From Pseudoalteromonas phenolica (GTDB lineage Bacteria > Pseudomonadota > Gammaproteobacteria > Enterobacterales > Alteromonadaceae): 64,000 nt of DNA. The stretch lies in contig NZ_CP013187.1 in assembly GCF_001444405.1 (NCBI RefSeq), positions 1,426,001 to 1,490,000 of the forward strand. The letters are read 5' to 3'. Below the pieces are notes generated by a model. The model ran no database searches. It had not been told where the DNA came from and was given only the letters and a program-made list of their open reading frames with translations. Below, piece by piece: positions 1 to 8,524 of this stretch (positions are counted from its first letter, which is position 1; each line of letters starts with the position of its first letter). The position numbers and the translations under genes were made by a program.

Positions 1-1424
1 CCCATCTTGCATGAACATGAAGGGTGGTAGGCACTCTCAACGGCTTGTCGAACAAATTCGTCAATCTGTTCATCAGTTTGAATATGTTCACCAGGTTGAA
101 TTTCGCCATCGCGATACTCATCAAAGGCAGGTTGAGAGATGATCTCTCGCGTGAGGCGAACGCAGGCTCTAAAGCCCTCAATGTCCTCTTGGTGTTGCAA
201 GTAATTAAACTGAATTTTTGGTGGCACGAGTGGGTCACTTGATTGAATGGTCACGCTACCACGACTCTTAGGCTTGTTATGTCCAACATGCACTTGGAAA
301 CCATGACCATCAAATGCAGACTGACCATCGTAACGGATCGCCGCTGGCAAAAAGTGATATTGAATATCAGGCCATTCAATACCAGCTTTTGAGCGAATGA
401 AAGCACAAGACTCAAAATGGTTAGTGACGCCAAGACCTGACTTATTAAACACCCATTCAGTGCCGATCAAGCCCTTTGAAATCAAGCCAAGTTTACCGTT
501 TAAAGTAATCGGCTTTTTACATTTGTATTGAAAGTAAAACTCAAGGTGATCTTGTAAGTTTTGACCGACTCCCGGCAACTCATGCTTAACTTCGATACCC
601 GCATTTTCTAAGACTTCGCGATCACCGATACCAGATAATTGCAGAATATGAGGAGAACCTATTGGGCCCGCGCTTAATATAACTTCTTTACTAGCATCAG
701 CTTGGCATACTTTGTCATTAACACGATATTCAACGCCTGTGGCTTTTTTATCGAGCAAACATACTTTGCTGACAAGGGCACCTGTGACGACAGTTAAATT
801 GTTGCGATGTTTAATTGGATCTAAATACTCGCGAGAGGTTGAGCTACGCATACCGTCTTTTACCGTCATGTGCATTGGGCCAAAGCCTTCTTGCTGCTCA
901 CCGTTATAGTCATTTGTGACTGGGTACCCAGCTTGAGCGCCCGCCTCAATAAAGGCGCTATAAAGCGGGTTTTTCATTTCATTACCGTTGTTGACGCCCA
1001 GTTCACCAGCACCACCACGATAGGTATCCTCACCTTGATACCAGCTCTCAGCTTTTTTGAAGTAAGGCAAGCAGGCTTGGTAATCCCAGCCTTGTGCACC
1101 GTGCGCTTGCCATTCATCAAAATCTTTGGCGTGACCTCTTACATACACCATGCCATTAATTGAGGACGACCCACCAAGCACTTTACCACGTGGGCAGTGC
1201 ATTTTTCGGTTGTCTAAATAAGGTTCAGCTTCAGTATGAAATTGCCATGCATATTTGTCAGTATTCATTGGAATAGACAGCGCCGTAGGCATCTTGATAA
1301 AAATACTTTTATCAGAGCCACCGGTTTCTAGTAATAGCACTTTATTTTTAGCATCAGCTGAAAGGCGGTTTGCCAGTACGCAGCCCGCAGAGCCTGCACC
1401 GACGATGATGTAATCGTACTGCAT
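1..1424 (-). CDS. betA: Choline dehydrogenase BetA (3' end cut by window edge)
   Basis: Flavoprotein of the GMC oxidoreductase family that oxidises choline to betaine aldehyde, the first step of glycine betaine synthesis. The start ATG is at 1422-1424 on the minus strand; the protein begins MQYDYIIVGAGSAGCVLANR, the FAD-binding Rossmann motif GxGxxG. The GMC-type segment PRGKVLGGSSSING follows near residue 80. The last readable residues, YHPSCSCKMG, are the conserved C-terminal BetA motif, so only about the last 80 residues are missing. The gene follows betB by 9 bases and is the last gene of betI-betB-betA. The motif set and operon make this confident. Confidence 0.95.
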   Translation of the reverse strand, partial: MQYDYIIVGAGSAGCVLANRLSADAKNKVLLLETGGSDKSIFIKMPTALSIPMNTDKYAWQFHTEAEPYLDNRKMHCPRGKVLGGSSSINGMVYVRGHAKDFDEWQAHGAQGWDYQACLPYFKKAESWYQGEDTYRGGAGELGVNNGNEMKNPLYSAFIEAGAQAGYPVTNDYNGEQQEGFGPMHMTVKDGMRSSTSREYLDPIKHRNNLTVVTGALVSKVCLLDKKATGVEYRVNDKVCQADASKEVILSAGPIGSPHILQLSGIGDREVLENAGIEVKHELPGVGQNLQDHLEFYFQYKCKKPITLNGKLGLISKGLIGTEWVFNKSGLGVTNHFESCAFIRSKAGIEWPDIQYHFLPAAIRYDGQSAFDGHGFQVHVGHNKPKSRGSVTIQSSDPLVPPKIQFNYLQHQEDIEGFRACVRLTREIISQPAFDEYRDGEIQPGEHIQTDEQIDEFVRQAVESAYHPSCSCKM

Positions 1425-1433
1425 GATAGACTC

Positions 1434-2897
1434 CTAAAATGGGCTTTCGATTTGACTCATACCCACATAAACAGACTTGGTTTGTGTGTAGCTATTTAAA
1501 GTTTCGATGCCATTCTCGCGACCGATACCTGATTGTTTGTAACCGCCAACTGGCATTTCGGCAGGGGAGTTGCCATAGCTATTTATCCAACAAATACCGG
1601 CCTTAAGCTGGTGGATAACACGGTGCGCGCGTTGAATATTTTGACTAAATACACCGGCGCCTAACCCTAGTTCAGTATTGTTAGCGCGCGTGATCACATC
1701 AGCTTCATCCTCGAAAACTAACACGCTCATAACTGGACCAAAGATCTCTTCTTTGACAATGGTCATGTCGTCAGTACAGTCAGTAAAAATAGTCGGTGCA
1801 ACGAAGTAACCATTAGGGGCAGACTCAGGCGATAAAGCATGGCCACCGGTTAGTAAAGTGGCACCCTCGGCTTTGCCTTTTTCGATGTAATCCAGTACCA
1901 AACCTTGGTGCTTTTTAGAAATAAGCGCGCCCAGATTAACATTAGGATCAAGGGGATCTCCTGCGATAATATTTGCTTCAGTGCGCGCTTTAAGCTCTTT
2001 AATAAATTGCGTATAAACCGATTTGTGAACATACACACGAGTACAGTTAGTACAGATCTCACCCTGAGTATAAAAATTACCTAACATGGCCGCACTTACA
2101 GCTTCTGTGATATCGGCGTCATCAAATACGATTAATGGTGATTTGCCGCCAAGCTCCATGGTCACATCTTTTAAATTCGATGCGGCGCTTTGCATGACTT
2201 TTTTACCTGTGCCAACTTCGCCCGTGAACGATACTTTCTCGATCTCAGGATGTGTTGTCAGCCATTGTCCGACTTCAGCAGCACCTTGCACAACGTTGAA
2301 TACACCTTCTGGCATGCCTGCTTCAATGAAGATTTCAGCCAGTTTAATTGCACCTAGTGGTGTTTCTTCAGATGGCTTAAAGATTAAAGTGTTACCGGCA
2401 GCAAGAGCGGGACCAGATTTCCAACAGGCAATTTGCAGCGGGTAGTTCCATGCACCGATACCTGCACAAATACCCAAAGGTTCTTTGCGGGTATAGAAAA
2501 AGTCGTTACCAACAGGTTGTTGTGTGCCGACTTGTGTTGGTGCAAGACCTGCAAAATATTCAATTACATCGGCGCCAGTTTGAATGTCGACACAATCTGC
2601 TTCTTGAATTGGTTTACCTGTGTCTAATACTTCGATTTTTGCTAGCTCGTCGTTACGCTCACGTAATAAGTAAACGGCTTTGTTTAGAATCCTACTTCTT
2701 TCGATTGGGGCCATTGCTGACCAAGCTGCAAAACCTTCGCGTGCACTGGCAATTGCTTTTTCTTGAATTGACTCATCTGCAACTTCGACATGATAAATTA
2801 CTTCGTCAGTGGCAGGGTTTTTCACTGCAAAAGTTTCTTTGCTCTGGTTCGGCACAAATTGGCCATGGATAAAATTTTGATAAACAGGTGTGGTCAT
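1434..2897 (-). CDS. betB: Betaine aldehyde dehydrogenase BetB
   Basis: NAD(P)-dependent aldehyde dehydrogenase that turns betaine aldehyde into glycine betaine, an osmoprotectant. It has 487 residues, the usual BetB length. ALDH landmarks are visible: WNYPLQIACWK, the glutamate motif VTMELGGKSPLIVF, the catalytic cysteine segment QGEICTNCTRVYV, and EEIFGPVMSVL. I chose the ATG at 2897 (MTTPVYQNF) over the upstream one at 2912 because a GGAG ribosome site lies 7 bases ahead of it and it avoids overlap with betI. It sits between betI and betA, 2 and 9 bases apart, in one transcription unit. Confidence 0.95.
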   Translation of the reverse strand: MTTPVYQNFIHGQFVPNQSKETFAVKNPATDEVIYHVEVADESIQEKAIASAREGFAAWSAMAPIERSRILNKAVYLLRERNDELAKIEVLDTGKPIQEADCVDIQTGADVIEYFAGLAPTQVGTQQPVGNDFFYTRKEPLGICAGIGAWNYPLQIACWKSGPALAAGNTLIFKPSEETPLGAIKLAEIFIEAGMPEGVFNVVQGAAEVGQWLTTHPEIEKVSFTGEVGTGKKVMQSAASNLKDVTMELGGKSPLIVFDDADITEAVSAAMLGNFYTQGEICTNCTRVYVHKSVYTQFIKELKARTEANIIAGDPLDPNVNLGALISKKHQGLVLDYIEKGKAEGATLLTGGHALSPESAPNGYFVAPTIFTDCTDDMTIVKEEIFGPVMSVLVFEDEADVITRANNTELGLGAGVFSQNIQRAHRVIHQLKAGICWINSYGNSPAEMPVGGYKQSGIGRENGIETLNSYTQTKSVYVGMSQIESPF

Positions 2898-2899
2898 TT

Positions 2900-3490
2900 T
2901 TAAGCTCCACAAGATGAAATGAGGGAAGACACATAATGTTTTGCAAGCTGCTCAGCTTGCTTAAATTCTTGCTCTGAGGCCTTACTTAAAACAGCCCTCA
3001 GCCATAAGCCATCGATCATACCGGCCGCTAATTTAGCAGCACGTTTGGCATCGTTTTCTGGCATTAACGTTTTGAAAGAAAATGCTAAGTTACTGTATAA
3101 GCGTTTTGCATTTACGGTTTGTAATCGGTGCAATTGTTCATCATGCATTGATTGCGCCCAAAAACTTAACCAAGTTTTGGTACTACTGGTTTGTTGTTGA
3201 ATAACTGAAAAGTTAGCCTCAACAATAAACATTAACCGTTCTTCAGCAGAGCAAGGTTGCTGAGTTTTACTGATTAAACTGGTTTTCAAACTGTTTAATA
3301 AAAAGCGTACAGTGGCCTCGATGAGACCTTGTTTGCCCCCAAAGTAATGGCTAATGATCCCTGAGGATAAGCCTGCTCTCTTACTGATACTGTTTATGGT
3401 CGTGGCATGTAAGCCCACTTCTGCGACCGACTCTAACGTTGCTTCAATAAGTTGTTGACGACGTATTGGTTCCATTCCTACTTTTGGCAT
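2900..3490 (-). CDS. betI: Choline-responsive TetR-family repressor BetI
   Basis: TetR-type repressor of the bet operon; in Escherichia coli BetI represses bet genes and choline relieves this. The 196-residue length equals the family norm. The N-terminus MPKVGMEPIRRQQLIEATL is the typical BetI opening, followed by the helix-turn-helix around residues 28-50 (TINSISKRAGLSSGIISHYFGGK). It is the first gene of the operon and directly downstream of a perfect inverted repeat at 3500-3519 that is the likely operator, so it is probably self-regulated. Confidence 0.95.
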   Translation of the reverse strand: MPKVGMEPIRRQQLIEATLESVAEVGLHATTINSISKRAGLSSGIISHYFGGKQGLIEATVRFLLNSLKTSLISKTQQPCSAEERLMFIVEANFSVIQQQTSSTKTWLSFWAQSMHDEQLHRLQTVNAKRLYSNLAFSFKTLMPENDAKRAAKLAAGMIDGLWLRAVLSKASEQEFKQAEQLAKHYVSSLISSCGA

Positions 3491-3499
3491 AACTTTTTA

Positions 3500-3519
3500 T
3501 TAATTGACCGTTCAATTAA
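3500..3519. promoter_or_regulatory. Probable BetI operator
   Basis: Perfect inverted repeat TTAATTGA-CCGT-TCAATTAA, beginning 10 bases upstream of the betI start. The inner ATTGAnCGTTCAAT pattern resembles known BetI sites. It would overlap the bet promoter. Position and symmetry are seen; BetI binding is inferred. Confidence 0.8.
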
Positions 3520-4070
3520 AATAAATCCTATAGAGTTCTAATTAATTTTTCAAGCTGAACAGGGTTTGAATTGTTTTGATTTTTGAGTTGGCTAATTTTA
3601 TGTTGTTGTTTTAACTTGATATATTTGTATTTTTAATGGCGAGAATAATTTTGATTTGAGCAGTTAAATTTATAGTTGGAATTATTTTTTTTGTGAGTTT
3701 TAAGGCTTTAAATATGGTTTATGGTGGTATTTAGAGGGTAAGAATACCGTTACTTTGGCTAAAAAGGTAAGTTGTCTTGCAGTGAATACTCAGAATTTAA
3801 CTATAAATTGAGTGAATTTATGTATTTTGTTTCTTTTATGGCAATTTGATTCGAGTTCTAATAATTGATAATATGCTTCGACTACAAAGTATTTGAAAGC
3901 CACTTTGTATTTCCACACCCTATTTTACATATTCAACACTATGATATTGTTAGCTTTAATTTTTGTTGGTATTGGAATGGTGTGTTTGCGTTAAAGTTAT
4001 AAATCAAATTAATTTTTGAATAGCTTGAATTTAGTAAGTGTTTTCTAGCATTAACTTTTATGGAGAGAGC
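3520..4070. other. AT-rich intergenic region between betI and the acetyltransferase gene
   Basis: About 550 bases with no convincing reading frame. It carries the divergent promoters of betI and the acetyltransferase gene at 4071. It is strongly AT-rich and I see no RNA gene or long repeat in it. Confidence 0.5.
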
Positions 4071-4934
4071 ATGACAGCCGTATCAAGTAGTTATTACGAC
4101 TGTGTTGAGACTGTTGAATTTAATCAAATCCGCCATGGTCAGCTAAATAGCCGGATTTACGTTACTGACGCAACTATAAAAACTCCTAACACGTTTCATG
4201 ATGCATTACTCCAAGTCGCGCTTTCGCAAGGGTATGGCAAAATTATTGCAAAGATAAAAGATTCGCAACTTTTATCATTTCTTAAAAAGGGCTATAAAAT
4301 CGAGGCAACAGTGCCGGGTTATTTTGGTGCAGAAGACGCGGTCTTTATTTCTTATTTTCTCGATAAAGAAAGAGAAAACAGTGAATTAGTATCTCAATAT
4401 GATGACATTGTATCTAAAGCATTGTCATCATCCCCTTGGCACCCAGGTAAATTTAACGAACCGGTGCAGTTTAGAAGTTGTAACCTGACAGATATTCGTG
4501 CTTTGAGTAAGTTATATGGCCATGTGTACACTAATTATTCCTCCCCCGTTAGTAATGAAGAATTTATCAAAAACAGTATGAATGATGGGGTACAATATTA
4601 TTGTGCTGATTACATGGGCGTGATAGTAGCCTGTCTGCGTGTAGAGCTCGATAGCGAATCGAATAATGCGCGTATCTATGATTTAGGTGTTATGACGAAA
4701 TTTCAAAATCAAGGTATCGCTTCTGCACTATTAAACAAAGTAAAGCAATTTTTGCAGCAGCAAAGTATAGATTACATCTACACATTATGTTTAGCGACGT
4801 CGTTACCTGTTAACAAGATTTTTGCCCAACAACAGTATGAGTATGGCGGTAGGCTAACAAATAATAATCGTATCGAGGATGAGTTTCAGTCTCTTAACTT
4901 ATGGTTTCTTAAATTAAAACTGGGCTCAGATTAA
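4071..4934 (+). CDS. ablB: Beta-lysine N-acetyltransferase-like protein (AblB family)
   Basis: Two-part protein of 287 residues with a GNAT acetyltransferase domain in its C-terminal half; LGVMTKFQNQGIASALL (around residue 203) is the acetyl-CoA binding motif A. The N-terminal half, including the segment GYKIEATVPGYFGAEDAVFISYFLD, matches what I know of AblB proteins, which make the osmolyte N-epsilon-acetyl-beta-lysine. The ATG at 4071 has a GGAGAGAG ribosome site 1-9 bases ahead and is preferred to 4038. The partner enzyme lysine 2,3-aminomutase (AblA) is not next to it, so the substrate is uncertain. Its position between bet genes and a CosR-like regulator fits an osmolyte role. Confidence 0.7.
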   Translation: MTAVSSSYYDCVETVEFNQIRHGQLNSRIYVTDATIKTPNTFHDALLQVALSQGYGKIIAKIKDSQLLSFLKKGYKIEATVPGYFGAEDAVFISYFLDKERENSELVSQYDDIVSKALSSSPWHPGKFNEPVQFRSCNLTDIRALSKLYGHVYTNYSSPVSNEEFIKNSMNDGVQYYCADYMGVIVACLRVELDSESNNARIYDLGVMTKFQNQGIASALLNKVKQFLQQQSIDYIYTLCLATSLPVNKIFAQQQYEYGGRLTNNNRIEDEFQSLNLWFLKLKLGSD

Positions 4935-4963
4935 GAGTTTACCCAGTTTTAAATCGTTGGTTA

Positions 4964-5458
4964 CTATTCAGCTTCTTGTTTTTGACTACTCAAATGCATT
5001 GGGTCTATCTCAAGTACCGGAGCTGCGTCAATTTCAGAGGCATCCATCATAGAGGCTATGCGCTGCATTGAAGAGAGAAGGAGAGATTGCTCCCATTCTT
5101 CAAGTTGACAGAACTTTTGAATAAAGTGCTCTTGAAGAGGTTGAGGTGCATCAATCAGAGCTGTTTTACCGTCTTCAGATAGAAATAAACCAACGCGACG
5201 TTTATCTTCTGAGCTTCTTACTCGTTGAATTAAGCCTCTGTTTTCGAGTCTATCTAATATATTTGTTACTGTCGCAGCGCTGAGGTTAATTTGTTTCGCA
5301 ACTTGGCTTGCTGTCACACCTTTAACACGCGCAATTTCTTGCATGATAAGTAATTGAGGCCCAGTTAAGCCCGATGATTTGTTTAATTGCTTCGAATGTA
5401 AATCAATCGCACGGATGACTTTTCTTATTGAGACGAGTAGCTCTTCGTATTTTTCCAT
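4964..5458 (-). CDS. MarR-family regulator, CosR/EctR-like
   Basis: Winged-helix regulator of 164 residues. The N-terminal stretch LLVSIRKVIRAIDLHSKQL, then SGLTGPQLLIMQEI and the wing segment RVRSSEDKRRVGL, are typical of the MarR subgroup that contains CosR of Vibrio and EctR of methylotrophs, regulators of compatible solute genes. It is convergent with the AblB-like gene, with 29 bases between stop codons, and close to the bet operon. That neighbourhood supports a role in osmolyte control, but its binding site is not recognised here. Confidence 0.75.
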   Translation of the reverse strand: MEKYEELLVSIRKVIRAIDLHSKQLNKSSGLTGPQLLIMQEIARVKGVTASQVAKQINLSAATVTNILDRLENRGLIQRVRSSEDKRRVGLFLSEDGKTALIDAPQPLQEHFIQKFCQLEEWEQSLLLSSMQRIASMMDASEIDAAPVLEIDPMHLSSQKQEAE

Positions 5459-5761
5459 GATTACAGCACTGAAAGACTATTTTCGCCGATAATAGCATCT
5501 ATCTAAAAAGGATTGAAATACTGATGAAGATTCTATTTGATTAGTTTTAGATTGTGCCCTGGTAGCATTTTAAAGTTGTAAAAATAAGTTTATAGAAAAT
5601 ATTTTTTTTGAGCCTTAAATTATTCTTTTTGTAAATTTTTTGTACTCAAGCTTAGGGTTTAATTAATCCTTTTGCATTAAATTTGTTGCTATAAAAACTC
5701 TCGCTCATATAATATCCACAAAAAGTGCATAGTTTTGCATTTATGTCGTGGTGTGGTGTTT

Positions 5762-6649
5762 ATGCGGTTTGTTGTTATTTCTCTCTTTCTCTTACTGCCG
5801 AACTGGTGTTTCTCACAAAGTCCGCTTGTTGTTGACATTATGTATAGCGAGAATTTTACACAGCGCTATTATCGATTTTTGAATGGACGCTCACCCTATG
5901 AAATAAAAGATTTTCATGCTTCTACGAAAGGGTCTCATATAGAAATTATAGAGATGATTCTGCTGCAGCAAGCGTTAAAGCTTGGTGGCATAGACAGACC
6001 TGTAATTTTTAACCCTAAACCTTCTATAAATATTTTAGAGTATTCTGACTTGATTGCAGGTGATAGTTTAATTCTTGCTCGTTCTGTTTGGCATGAAGAT
6101 ATTTTAAATTATAGAGGATCGCTTTTTGTCAGTGAGCCTATCGTCAAGTTTGGAGAGTACGAAGCTGGCTTATACGTTGCAAAAAGAAATGTGCATCTAC
6201 ATAACTTAGCCAAAACACAGCTAGAAAAGTTAACCGTCGTTGCGAATCCTCGGTGGAAAGTAGATTGGCGAGCTCTTCATAATACTGACCTTAACATTGT
6301 GAGTTTCATTGGGCCTTGGGAGACCATGCTTGAAATGGTTGAGACCAGCGTTGTGGATGCTATGTTAATCAATTTCAGTGTAAGTTCTACTTTGGAGCTA
6401 AACTTTGAAAACCGCCTTTATGTGCCTGTTAATGATTTAAAGGTTTTCTTACCTGATTCAAGGCATTTTGTAGTTAGTAAGCGCCACCCAGAAGGTCGTG
6501 CCGTATTCGAAGCACTCAACAAAGGCCTCGAGATGCTAAGGAACAATGGCACAATTGAAAAAGCGTTGAAGCAATCAGGTTTTATCAATGAAAAGGTCAA
6601 GGATTGGCAAACTATTAACATTCAAATGCTCAAACCAGGACAACCATGA
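5762..6649 (+). CDS. Periplasmic solute-binding-like protein
   Basis: Secreted protein of about 295 residues. The ATG at 5762 gives a clean signal peptide (MRFVVISLFLLLPNWCFSQ), whereas the upstream ATG at 5735 would bury it. The rest looks like a family 3 periplasmic binding fold without a transport system nearby. The C-terminal part (SKRHPEGRAVFEALNKGLEMLRNNGTIEKAL) resembles the end of such proteins. Its stop overlaps the start of the diguanylate cyclase gene (ATGA), so the two are translationally coupled; it may sense a ligand or envelope state for that enzyme. No specific ligand can be named. Confidence 0.65.
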   Translation: MRFVVISLFLLLPNWCFSQSPLVVDIMYSENFTQRYYRFLNGRSPYEIKDFHASTKGSHIEIIEMILLQQALKLGGIDRPVIFNPKPSINILEYSDLIAGDSLILARSVWHEDILNYRGSLFVSEPIVKFGEYEAGLYVAKRNVHLHNLAKTQLEKLTVVANPRWKVDWRALHNTDLNIVSFIGPWETMLEMVETSVVDAMLINFSVSSTLELNFENRLYVPVNDLKVFLPDSRHFVVSKRHPEGRAVFEALNKGLEMLRNNGTIEKALKQSGFINEKVKDWQTINIQMLKPGQP

Positions 6650-8508
6650 TCAAGTTAACAACTCGTTTTTTTGCATTGTTTGTTATTTTTACTTGCTTTG
6701 AAGTGATCAGCAAAACGCCTACTGCGAAAGTTCAAACTAAAAGTTTTGCAGAGTTGCCAGCAAAGCTTGAGGTATATAAAAAAGCAGTCTTTTCGACTTA
6801 TGATCTTAAATTGTTACCCAACTTAAAAGCATTAGAACAAGAAGCTAAAGCACTAGATAACAAAAAAGTGCAAGCAGAAGCTATGCTACTAATTGCACTA
6901 TTACAGCGCCTTTATGGAGACTATAGAGAGAGTTTAATACTTAAACAAGGTGCGTTAGATATTGCAATAGAGCTTGCTGAGCCAGCTTTTTTAATTAATG
7001 TTTACTTGTCAATCATTCGATTAGAGCTGTCACTAGAACGTAACAAGCAAGCCGCTGAAAAAATGCAAAGTATTGATATTCTTATCAATCAATTACCTAA
7101 AAACAGCCACCTTATTTCAAGAGTATACTTATGGAAAGCGAGACTGTTTTTTGCACAAGAAAGTTATCTGCAAGCATCTTATATTATTGATGAAGCATTA
7201 AAAAAAGAAAATATGAGTAAGAAGGTCTATATAGACTTGCTTATTGAAAAGGTAAAAGTGAAGCTCAAACTGGGTAAATTTGGCATTGCGCAAGAGTTAC
7301 TCAATCAAATTAATCAGGTTAATCAAGGGTCACAGATTCAGCACACGCAATTGGTGATCAAAGTTTTACAAGCCGAAGCTTATTTGCAGGCTGGTATGTT
7401 TGCTAAGGCTATTTTAATGGCTCAGGATGGTCTTCAAAGTACGTTTCATACTCGCTTTTTAGAAGAGCAAGCTCAACTGCAATATACATTAGCTTCTAGT
7501 TTCGCTCAAATCCAAGATTATCAATGGGCACATTTATATTTAAAACGCTATGCGTTTACGCAAAAAGCCTTAGACCTTCAAAAGAGAAATAATAAGCTAT
7601 TACAACTAGAAGCAAGATTTGATTTTGATCAGCAAAGGCAGCAACTATCATTGCTTGAAAAAGACAATGCTCTAAAAGAGCAAAAGATCACGCAACAAAT
7701 GCAAGCAATAGAAAATACGGCGTTACTTCAACAGCGTGTAATTTTAATCGTTGTATTGCTTTTTACATTGCTATTTTTTATGTATTGGCGCTGGCAAAAT
7801 AAACGCACGCTGAAAATGCTTGAGCAGCAAGTTGCTCAGCGCACACAGGAGCTGGCAATTAGAAATAAACAGCTTCAAGCACTGAGTTACACAGATAGCT
7901 TGACCGGAGCCTATAATCGCCACTTTTTGTTCACTCATATTGATGAATATTTACCTACTGAGATTTTGACTGAGTCAACGATTATGTGCTTGATTGATAT
8001 AGATTTCTTCAAGCGGGTCAATGACACTTATGGACATAGTGCAGGTGATACAGTATTGAAATCTTTTGTGACGGTATTGAAACAAACGATTAGGCAGAAT
8101 GATGTCATTATTCGTTGGGGTGGGGAAGAATTTTTATTATTAATGCCAAATATCTCACGTGACTCAGCAGCAGAAATCCTAGAGCGGATCAGAGTCAATA
8201 TTGAGACTTATGAATTTATAGATAACGACATAAATATTCCAATAACAGCTTCTTTCGGCTTTACATCATATCCTCTTCACCGAAGTGTAGCTTTACTTGA
8301 CTGGGAACAAACCATAGAGCTTGCAGATGTTTGTCTATATATGTCTAAAAACGGTGGCAGGAATGCATGGGTTGGGGTTACAGAAGCGAATATTGAAAAT
8401 ACACTCAGCGCCGAAGAAATTGTTAATGGTACCAAGCAATTGATAGAGCAGGGTAAACTTAAAGTGATCTCAAACCGTGAGGATATTCTTAGTACCGTGA
8501 TAAACTAG
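6646..8508 (+). CDS. Membrane-bound diguanylate cyclase with TPR-like sensor region
   Basis: Makes the second messenger c-di-GMP. In order: signal sequence, helical repeat region (about residues 30-340, TPR-like), a coiled coil, one membrane span near residue 365 (VILIVVLLFTLLFFMYWRW), a short coiled coil, and a C-terminal GGDEF domain. The active-site motif is GGEEF, and RQND five residues before it forms an RxxD inhibitory I-site, so the enzyme should be active and product-inhibited. It overlaps the preceding periplasmic gene by 4 bases; together they look like a sensor and output pair. Confidence 0.9.
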   Translation: MIKLTTRFFALFVIFTCFEVISKTPTAKVQTKSFAELPAKLEVYKKAVFSTYDLKLLPNLKALEQEAKALDNKKVQAEAMLLIALLQRLYGDYRESLILKQGALDIAIELAEPAFLINVYLSIIRLELSLERNKQAAEKMQSIDILINQLPKNSHLISRVYLWKARLFFAQESYLQASYIIDEALKKENMSKKVYIDLLIEKVKVKLKLGKFGIAQELLNQINQVNQGSQIQHTQLVIKVLQAEAYLQAGMFAKAILMAQDGLQSTFHTRFLEEQAQLQYTLASSFAQIQDYQWAHLYLKRYAFTQKALDLQKRNNKLLQLEARFDFDQQRQQLSLLEKDNALKEQKITQQMQAIENTALLQQRVILIVVLLFTLLFFMYWRWQNKRTLKMLEQQVAQRTQELAIRNKQLQALSYTDSLTGAYNRHFLFTHIDEYLPTEILTESTIMCLIDIDFFKRVNDTYGHSAGDTVLKSFVTVLKQTIRQNDVIIRWGGEEFLLLMPNISRDSAAEILERIRVNIETYEFIDNDINIPITASFGFTSYPLHRSVALLDWEQTIELADVCLYMSKNGGRNAWVGVTEANIENTLSAEEIVNGTKQLIEQGKLKVISNREDILSTVIN

Positions 8509-8524
8509 CGAAAAAAGTTTTATC

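Noticed and set aside
2433..2872. Plus-strand frames opposite betB
   Set aside because: They lie entirely antisense to a well-supported dehydrogenase gene and have no family-like features or ribosome sites.
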